DNA of 64,000 bases from Strigamia acuminata. Taxonomy: Eukaryota; Arthropoda; Chilopoda; Geophilomorpha; Linotaeniidae. Both the position numbers and the translations under genes were made by a program. The notes under the pieces were generated by a model. The model made no database searches and was not told where the DNA came from. It saw only the letters and a list, made by a program, of their open reading frames with translations. The DNA is taken from the NCBI GenBank assembly GCA_949358305.1, contig OX442314.1, positions 41,548,581 to 41,612,580 of the forward strand. The letters run 5' to 3'. This document shows, one piece after another, positions 10,170 to 18,500 of this stretch. Numbering within the stretch: the stretch's first letter is position 1; each line of letters begins with the position of its first letter.

Positions 10170-10184
10170 TCCCCCTCCCCTTAA
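10170..10184 (-). other. Element 1 polypurine tract
   Basis: The minus strand carries an uninterrupted purine run (AAGGGGAGGGGGA) that ends exactly at the first base of the 3' LTR. This is the expected primer for plus-strand synthesis. Confidence 0.8.
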
Positions 10185-12006
10185 ACCTTTATTATAGTTG
10201 TTGAAATAAAGGCAAAGAGAGAGAGACTCACTCAAAACAATACAACAATAAATACAATCTTGGTTAAATATGAAATAAATGTCTAGACTAACATACTCTT
10301 GATTAAATAAGATCTTGACTAAATATGATGATTATGAGTATTTAGGGGTCGTCACCAGATAATAATAATAACAAAAATTAACTCATCAGGAAGTTTGAGA
10401 ATAATTTCCGACCGACTTGTAAATGAAAATTATAAATCAAAAATAAACAAACTTTTTAAATAAACCGTATAAAACTCATCGAATAAAGATTAAACAATTT
10501 TAAAGGACGAAGACAAGACTAACTAAACACGCGACACTCACAGGGGGGACGTGGACTAAATTTTTTGAGGTTAGGACGGACTCGAGGCTATACACTTTAA
10601 ATTCAATTTAAGTCATCACAATAAAAATATTTTTACCCATTTGCTTTGTAAAACGAAGCAATAAATTTCTACGCGGATAAATTTCAAACACGAAAAATAA
10701 TACAAATAAAGAACGTCACAAGAGAGTTTATCTTACGAACAGGGGGTTTTATTCGGATTGGATACCTTTTTTAGGATTTAGGGCGCAAATGAATGCGCAA
10801 AACAAAACAAGGTAAGGGATACAATACATGAATGTAATCTTAACATCAGGTAAGTATGTAGGGAATGATGGGAGAAATAAACATAAAATATGAAAATTGC
10901 GCAATGTTGGCGCGACAAACAAAGAATATAAACATGACACTATTTGGAATCATTAAAAGGAAATAATAAAAATGGGGATAAAGGTATCCTCATGCACAAC
11001 CGGACCGGTTGCCACGGGAAAATTATCACAGTTAGAAATATTAGGCATTATGAAAATTGAAGAAACACTAAATTTGGAAAATTACACTAATATATCACAA
11101 ATAATTATCTCATTTTTAGGGGACTTATTCCAGGGAATTCAAATCATAATAAGGATAACTGAAATTTAAACTTAATCATCTCAACTTTTGAGGAATACTA
11201 AAAATTGGAAGTTTTCCTGGAGTAAGTCAAAATTCAAATTCAAAAATATTACAATGTAATGAAATTATAATAATGAAAAATAATAAGAATAAAGGCACTT
11301 TAGACACTAAAAGTCACTAATTGTTCGGCTAACAGTCTGGTCTAAAATGTTAGAAATAAAATATAACTAAATAAAAACACTTCACTTTTGGAGCACTTAT
11401 CCAGCGGTGATGAAGATCAGATAAATTTGCGCAATAAATGTTTCCAGCAGTCTGTGGAATACTACACTTGTTGAAAAACACTTAACACAAAATGATGATG
11501 ATGAGAAACACAAACACAACGGCCAGAACACAAAATCAGTTCCTCAACTCCGTAGAGAAATTTTAGGAGGGCGCTATAAGAAATTGATGCTCTATGACGT
11601 GTGAGATGAATTTTTATGATGAAATATTTCATTCGCATCCGTACTGGTGGCGAGAAACAAAACCAGTTCCGCAACTCCGTAGAGAAATTTTAGGCGGGCG
11701 CTACAAGGAGTTGTTCTCGGGGCACTAAACGAATAGCCGAGATGAAATACATTTTACTTCTAACTCATATGTGAGGATGGGAATAAGACCAGTTCCGTAA
11801 CTCAGTTGAGAAATTTTACACGGGCGCTGTAAGGAAGTATTCTCACATCGTTGAACGAGTAGAAGTGATGAAATACACTTTTTGGTGGTGATTTGTTGGT
11901 TTAATTGCGCAAATAGAATGGTGGCGCATAATGGGTAGTCCTACGGTTTTCCGAGTGACGATGTTGTTGTCCCGTAGAATATCTAATTTAATGAAATTGT
12001 TATTGT
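10185..12006 (-). other. Element 1 3' non-coding region
   Basis: About 1.8 kb of AT-rich DNA lies between the third ORF and the polypurine tract, with no frame longer than about 70 codons. It contains the three 126-127-bp repeats described separately and several TTGCGCAA palindromes. It would be part of the genomic RNA, so a packaging, export or transport role is possible, but nothing in the sequence proves one. Confidence 0.6.
11536..11895 (-). repeat. Triple imperfect repeat (126-127 bp) in the 3' non-coding region
   Basis: Units start at 11536, 11663 and 11789, each opening with YCAGTTCC, then AACTC and the shared words GAGAAATTTTA and GGGCGCT. The first about 55 bp are best conserved and the rest drifts, with GATGAAATA near the unit ends. 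The conserved block lacks an open frame in common, which favours a structural or protein-binding RNA element. Confidence 0.75.
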
Positions 12007-14793
12007 TTATTGGGAATTACCTGACAAGGTGCGGTAAGGTGTTGGCATCCGAAATGATTTAATCATATTTAACGCCACGTTGACCACAACTCTCATGGCA
12101 TCTCGATAGTTGGTGGCACCCTGCCGGTTAATCTCAGCCTTACAATGGTCCAAGAAGAGTTCTCCGTATCGGCGATACAGCGAACTGAGGAGTGGTTTAG
12201 CCTCTTCCGGACTCATGCGTAGGTCTGCAGAGGCGAGGGATTGGAAAAGTTGGCGGACAGACGCGGCAGACATCCCAAACTGGAGACATGGTCCATTGGC
12301 ATTTGCAAAATTGCACTCGACCGCAGCTGGTGGCAAGAGACTGGGGAGCAGCTCCAGGGTGATGCGAGGTGGCGTGTCATCCCAAATTTGTGCTCCGGAG
12401 GCCGGTGGAATGGATGGTGCGGTCATCGGGTAAAATCCTGAATCCGTCATCAGATTGCGCAATTCTTGAAGGCGCAATTCATCCGACCGTCTCTTTTCTT
12501 CCTCTTTCTCTGCTTGCTCACGAGCTTTACGTTCGTCTGCTTGGCGGTGGGCTTCGGCAACTCGAGCCTTCTCCAATTCGAATTCCGCGTCTCGTTCTTG
12601 GCGTCTCTTCTCCTCCATCATGTTATGATAGTCCCTGGTATCCTGAATCTTGTAAAGATGGACGGAGATCTCTCGATGCAAAATCCATATGAGCATCTCG
12701 ATTGCTGTCTCGGAATCGTACGTGCCACATTCGGACATTCGTTTTGCAACTTGGCGCGCGATGTGGGGCCGCCTGTCCATCATCTCCTTCTGGGTTATGC
12801 GGAAGTCTCCCTGGTAAATGCTAAAATCCTCCACCATCATGAAGGTGATAAGCGCATTCCAGGCCTTCCATGGAATTTGGAAGCGAGTTTGGGACACTCC
12901 GGGTCCCTCAATGGAGATCTGAACCTCGTATTTTCGTAGAAATTCTTCAATGACTTCGAACGAGTTGGCGGGTTTTTGGGTTACTCCATACTTATCGAAA
13001 GCTAAATCGCAACGAGAAGCGACTTTTTTGAATGAGAGTCCAGTTCCGATGTTTGGAATGGCGCAATCGAGTCGAGACCGGTAAGATGATGTGCTCGAAA
13101 CGCTAGTCGAGGTTACGGGAATCTTGGCGGTGGCAGCCGTGGTGGTTGACATGTTAAAGTTGGCGCCGGACGTCGTGGTCGTAGTTACATTGCGCCCAGG
13201 AAATTGCGCATAAGTAATCGGCGTCACTGGCAAAGTTGGAACTTTTGAGGGTTTTGCCTGCTGACACGATGGAACTTCGGTTGCTGGTGCAATTGGCGAG
13301 ATCGTGTACGTTTGTGAAAATACATCGGCCGAGGCAGCAGAGACGGTTGAAGCTGGAAAAAGATCGGCAGATGAATTAATATTTAAATTGTCAATATCAG
13401 GGTTAATTTGTAAACTCGGCGTTGACGCTGATGTCGGCGCGTTTACAGCTGGTGACAGTCTAGCGCTCAATGGCGGTCCGCGTGGCCGAGAAAAGTCAGT
13501 TTTGGCAGACGGAATGTCGATGTCGCGAATGTCAATCATCTTTCGTTCCAGTCTGCGCACATCACTTATTTTGGCGGTGGGAACACTACTGCGGATTTCA
13601 TTCGTGATGTCCAGAATCGACGGGGTCACACTCATTGTGGATTGCACATCGAATTCCGGAAGTCTAGCGGCTGAGATAGATTGTTGAGAATCGTCCATGT
13701 TCTCTTTGCGCAATGTTTCTTGCGCGGAATTGTCCGCTGACACTGGTGATTCGGGAATAAACTGCAGTTGTGGCACTGGTCGTAGCGCCATTTCTGTTGG
13801 TGGAGTTGAAAATTCAACATTAGACACGGTGGAATTGGAGTACGAACTTTCGGTGTCCTCCTTGGTGGTAATGGTGAGCGTCGCCATCTTTTCGGCTGCT
13901 TTGGCAACCGTCTCGGCCGAAGGTCTGGGCACGAATTGTTCCGTCTCCGTGTCGCGAGTTGGATCGTGCGGGAGCGCCGACGACGAGGTTGCCAAGGTGT
14001 TGCGCACCTTGATGGCGAGTTGTTGCTCTCGATTTGGATTTCGATTTATCGAGCATGGTGGCTTGCGTTGGTAAAAATATGGCAGCGCGGTGTCAGAGTT
14101 GTCGTCGATAGTAGCGAGGTCTCCCAGCGACTCCAATGCAATGCTGATTTGCTCTTGAAGACTCGCATCGGTCCCAGGAAAGCTGTGGAAGAATTGGGGC
14201 AACGTCGGTTGCGCTTCGTCCACCTCCCGCTGCTCCTGGTCCATCGGGTCCAAACCGGCGATTTCGTCGGCGAGCAAATTCGGCACTTGCGCAAATGTAA
14301 CGCGCATTAACTCGGCTGTCGGGTAAATCCAACTTCTAGGCACGATCCTCGCTTGTCGCGCCTCTCGTTGAAGTCTGTGCCAATATTTGAAATGGCCGGC
14401 GCGGAATCTTTGCACCATGGCTGGTGTCCCGTTTGGTGGTCGAAATTGTGGAAACTCCACCCCGATTAGGTAAACTTTGTCCTGCACACGACGAAACAGG
14501 CACCAGCCATAAATCTGGCGCATCCACACACTATGAAATCCGCGTCGAAGATCGCCCCGCCCGTCACACGCTCGGCAAGTCTTATCCACGCCCGACATAA
14601 CCAACTCGTACCCGTATCCGGAACAAACCGGGCATATCTCAAAGTTCGGAAAGCTGTGTTCACGGGGGTCGTTCGGATGCCAGCATGGAAATTTGGGCGG
14701 TCCGACTGCGTGGAGCGGTGGTTCAGCAAAGTTCTTTGGATAAGGTTCGCCCGGAAAATCCTCCTTGCAACGACACACATGCTTGTCGGCCAT
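12007..14793 (-). CDS. Element 1 third ORF: 928-aa protein with paired CxxCxGxG zinc motifs
   Basis: The ATG is at 14793. Residues 7-9 have CRC, then CWHP at 37-40, CPVCSGYG at 54-61 and CRACDGRG at 73-80. The last two are perfect CxxCxGxG motifs as in the DnaJ zinc-finger domain, although no J domain is present. Residues about 230-560 are low-complexity Ser/Thr/Pro. Residues about 590-730 look globular (FEVIEEFLRKYEVQI, then IPWKAWNALITFMM), followed by a highly charged Arg/Glu coiled coil (about 730-790). A short helical C-terminus ends the protein. There is no signal peptide, membrane helix or furin site, so it is not an envelope glycoprotein. Related relics at 24.5-25.3 and 30.1-30.7 kb show that the zinc module recurs. 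Function is unknown. Binding of RNA or of Gag is a reasonable guess. Confidence 0.85.
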   Translation of the reverse strand: MADKHVCRCKEDFPGEPYPKNFAEPPLHAVGPPKFPCWHPNDPREHSFPNFEICPVCSGYGYELVMSGVDKTCRACDGRGDLRRGFHSVWMRQIYGWCLFRRVQDKVYLIGVEFPQFRPPNGTPAMVQRFRAGHFKYWHRLQREARQARIVPRSWIYPTAELMRVTFAQVPNLLADEIAGLDPMDQEQREVDEAQPTLPQFFHSFPGTDASLQEQISIALESLGDLATIDDNSDTALPYFYQRKPPCSINRNPNREQQLAIKVRNTLATSSSALPHDPTRDTETEQFVPRPSAETVAKAAEKMATLTITTKEDTESSYSNSTVSNVEFSTPPTEMALRPVPQLQFIPESPVSADNSAQETLRKENMDDSQQSISAARLPEFDVQSTMSVTPSILDITNEIRSSVPTAKISDVRRLERKMIDIRDIDIPSAKTDFSRPRGPPLSARLSPAVNAPTSASTPSLQINPDIDNLNINSSADLFPASTVSAASADVFSQTYTISPIAPATEVPSCQQAKPSKVPTLPVTPITYAQFPGRNVTTTTTSGANFNMSTTTAATAKIPVTSTSVSSTSSYRSRLDCAIPNIGTGLSFKKVASRCDLAFDKYGVTQKPANSFEVIEEFLRKYEVQISIEGPGVSQTRFQIPWKAWNALITFMMVEDFSIYQGDFRITQKEMMDRRPHIARQVAKRMSECGTYDSETAIEMLIWILHREISVHLYKIQDTRDYHNMMEEKRRQERDAEFELEKARVAEAHRQADERKAREQAEKEEEKRRSDELRLQELRNLMTDSGFYPMTAPSIPPASGAQIWDDTPPRITLELLPSLLPPAAVECNFANANGPCLQFGMSAASVRQLFQSLASADLRMSPEEAKPLLSSLYRRYGELFLDHCKAEINRQGATNYRDAMRVVVNVALNMIKSFRMPTPYRTLSGNSQ

Positions 14794-15468
14794 GTTGTCT
14801 CAACGAGATGTAATTGTGCCTAATTGATTTCAATCATTGGGGTTATATACACAAATTGAAACAATGAACATATCACAAACGTTACTTACAATTAGAATTG
14901 CGCAACTAATAAACGCGCACACAACACAACACACGAAAGTCAACACATGAGGTTAATCCATAGGAGAAGAATGTACAAGTGTCAAACGCTTCGAGAACTT
15001 TCTCACACAGGTGTCATATGAGCACATGGGTATAAGGTGTGGGTGTTAGAGACTATAGTCGTAACTGTTTCAATAGAACGACGAACTCTAGTGTGAAGAA
15101 TTGGAAGTTAACGAAAGATCGTAAATGAATGTTCTAGAAGAAATAGTCAAATTTAACATTGATCTTCAATGAGAAAGTTTAGCATATGCAAATCTAAACA
15201 CACATAGGTACATATAACTAAATTGAAATAATAAATTGGGAAAATAAATAATCTAAACACGTGGTGTTTTGAAAATGCAATTAAAAGTGTCACACTCTAG
15301 TGGGCAATTTTGTCCTCACTGGAAATGGACTTAGTCAATTTTGAAATGAACAAATAAGAAACGTAAAACGAATAACATAAAACATAAAATATTTAAGAAT
15401 AAAGAAACATAAAAACATAAATGAAATTTTTCTTAAAGTAACGATGGAATTACACCGGATTACTTTGG

Positions 15469-15514
<46 letters not shown>

Positions 15515-15531
15515 AAAAATAAATAGAAAAA
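14794..15531 (-). other. Element 1 pol-to-third-ORF spacer with a 43-nt A tract
   Basis: The spacer is AT-rich with no frame of note. At 15471-15513 the plus strand has 43 consecutive T, which is A43 in element RNA sense, starting 18 nt after the pol stop. A possible splice acceptor (ATCAATTAG before GC) lies about 30 nt upstream of the third-ORF ATG, but I could not identify a matching donor. Confidence 0.6.
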
Positions 15532-18500
15532 TTATTTGAAAGAAAGAAAATAAGCAGTGAAAATATCCAGTGTGTTAGCAGTATAATTTTCGACATGCTT
15601 GTCGATGATTTCGACATCTTTCAGAGTTAGGAAATTAACTTGCGCAAAATGCCAATGGCGAAGTTCAACAACGTTGTATGGTTGTGTTTTTCTGCCATTT
15701 TGGTCCATTAAGATGACAGTATTGGGGCCCACCAATTTGTGAATGATATAGACTCCCTCAGTTCGCTGGCGTAAGCCTGCTGCAAACTGTCTGTCGGCGG
15801 AAGAGGGTTGCCGATTGCGCAACGTTACCCAATCGCCAGGGCGAAAGTCATGAGCGCGACGCTTTAAATCGAACCATTTTTTGTGGCGGATCTGGGATTC
15901 GCGCAAATTGTTCATTGCCCTTTCTCGCATGGTGCGCATTTGCTCATGGAGGTTTTCAGCCTCAGAAGGTGGTAAAGGTTCCCCGTCATCTGTGTCACTA
16001 TCAATATCACCAGGGAATCTGGCTTCTTGGCCTGTAACTAGCTTAAATGGAGAATACTTTAACGAAATTTGATACGCCGAATTGATTGCCAAAACAAAAT
16101 AGCCAATATTTACATCCCACCTGTCGTGGTCGTCTATGTAAGCTAAAATGCAGTTTTTTAAGGATTGATTCAGGCGTTCGGCAATATTGCCTTGGGGGTG
16201 GTACGCAGCAGTGTAGCGGTTTACTGCGCCTAACTGCTGGATTTGGCTGCGGAACTCAGGTGACCTGAACGCGGGGGCATTGTCGCTAATAATGATTTTG
16301 GGAAAACCCCAGCGTTTCGTAAATTTCTGAATTTGCGCAACTGAAGTTGCGATAGTCGAATCTTCTGTTAGTCTTACGTCTAACCAACGACTCGCTGAGT
16401 CGACCATTACAAAGGCGTAGCAATGGCCGCCCACTGAACGTGGTTTCTTGCCGTAGTAATCAATGTATATTGCGGAAAACAAGTGGCGCGCTCTCGACAT
16501 TATCATTTTGCCATAAGGCAAACGATTTAATGGTTTCGCGCGTTGACAAGCCTCGCATACTTGAATCCAAGTTTGAACATCTTCTCTCATTTTGGGCCAA
16601 TATACACGCGTCTTTAAACGATGGAGGGTTTTTTCTCTTCCCATGTGTCCCACTACAGGAGGGTAATGCATTGCGCGGAAATATCGTTCGCGCAATTCCA
16701 AGGGGAGATAAATTTGACGCCTCTTGCGTATTTCATTAATATGAACTGGTGGAAAACGACACAACATATCTTTATGCATACCAAAATTTTGCGCGCCTTT
16801 TTGAATTTGCGCAGCTTCGACTGGATCGACCGGCAGCATTTGAGCAGTTAAGTAGAATATCAACTCACGCGACCACGGATCTTGTCTCTGTGCGGCTATT
16901 ATTTCAGCGGCATCTGGAAGCATTTCAAATGGTGGATGTTCAATAGGTGGATCGTGTTCCAATTCAGCCTGTTGCTCCGCTTCAGTGAGCCTTCTGTCTG
17001 ATTCTGTAAATGTTCGTTCAGATCTCGGGCGCAGCCTTGTCGGAGTTCGAGGCGTTCCACCTCTTGGCACTGGATACTCCACCGGCGAAGGAAAATCCCG
17101 AATCGGGCTAAAACTGTCTGTGTCGGATGACGACGTGTCGGAGTCCGGCTCGGAAGGGTATCCATCGGGGAGTTGGTGTCCAGAAGGCCCTGGTCCGGGG
17201 TCAAACACTGGTGGCACAGTCGGTGCTGTATCAGTTGTTGTTGACGGCGAAGACACAGGAGAGGTTGGAGGAATAGGAGATTGTGATATTGGAATGGATT
17301 GTGTGGGAGAAGGTGTTGGAAAATTTGGAATTTGGATAGGCGTTGATTTTGGTGTAGGTTTTGGTTTTGGTGGCAAAATATGAGAGGGAATTCCAGCTGA
17401 CTTTCGGGGTCGTCCTTTAGGTCTAGGAATTGGTGGAGTTGGTATTTTAAAAACAGGAGTTAATTTTGGTGTAGAAATGGGTTTTTTACGAGGAGGTAAA
17501 ATATGAGAAGGAATTCCAGATGACTTTTTAGGTATTCCTTTTGGTTTGGAAGTGAGGGGAGTTGGTGTTGAAGGAATGGATATTTGTGATTTGCTTGAAG
17601 CACTGGGTTGGTCAGGGAGTGTAGGAGTAGGAATGGGAACAGGAATAGGACTAGGAAGGGCTGTGGGAATAGGTGAAACCACTGAATGAGGTGCTTTCGG
17701 CGTCCTTTTGCCTTTTCCGACTCTCTGTGCTTTTAGCAGCTTAGGAAATGTCCATTTCTTTATATTAGCTCCATATCTTGGTAATTTCGGAGATATTTTC
17801 GGAACTAAAGTGGGATCTCTTAATCTAGCTCGAGTTCTTGTCGCAATAGCACGTTTGGCGCGAGGGGAGAGCACTGGAATTATCATAATTTTACGTGGTC
17901 GTCCTCTTTTCTTCGTTAATATCGGAATCAACGAATGTTGTCTGCGTGCTCGAAGTGGCACTGAAACACGAACTGATGGAGAATTAGGTGAAATTAAAGG
18001 TGGTGTTACTGGTTGCGCAACAGGAGTTGTTTGTTGAGTTGGTTGCGCTGTCGGAGGTGCAATTGTTGGTGTGGGTTGCGCAATTTGATTTGGCGCAGTT
18101 GATGGTGTCGTGCTCACCGTAATTCGACGAGGAATACGAGATTTCCTTTTTTCTTTCTTTGGTTTAGTTGGAGAAATGGCTGAAATTAAAGTTGATTTAA
18201 TGAATTTATCTTTGAACATTTTCTTAAATTGTCTATTAATGTCTTTTGGCAACTCAGTAATTATGGATAATGCTGGCCACTGATTACAATCATCAAAATA
18301 TGCTGTATAGCAGGCTTCATCGACGAGTGGACTGTCATCTTCCTCGTCGTGTTCGGGTGGATCGACTGGTGCTCTGCTTAAAGCGTCCGCCACTCGATTC
18401 TTGCATCCTGAGCAGTGCAGGAAAGTGAATTTGTATTCGCTTAATGAGAGTACCCAACGAGCAAGTCGGCCAGTTGGTTCTCTTTGTTGAAATAACCACT

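Noticed and set aside
12007-14793. Third ORF of element 1 as an envelope gene (errantivirus-like)
   Set aside because: No signal peptide, membrane helix, glycosylated cysteine-rich ectodomain or furin site. The N-terminus is a zinc module and the middle is low-complexity.
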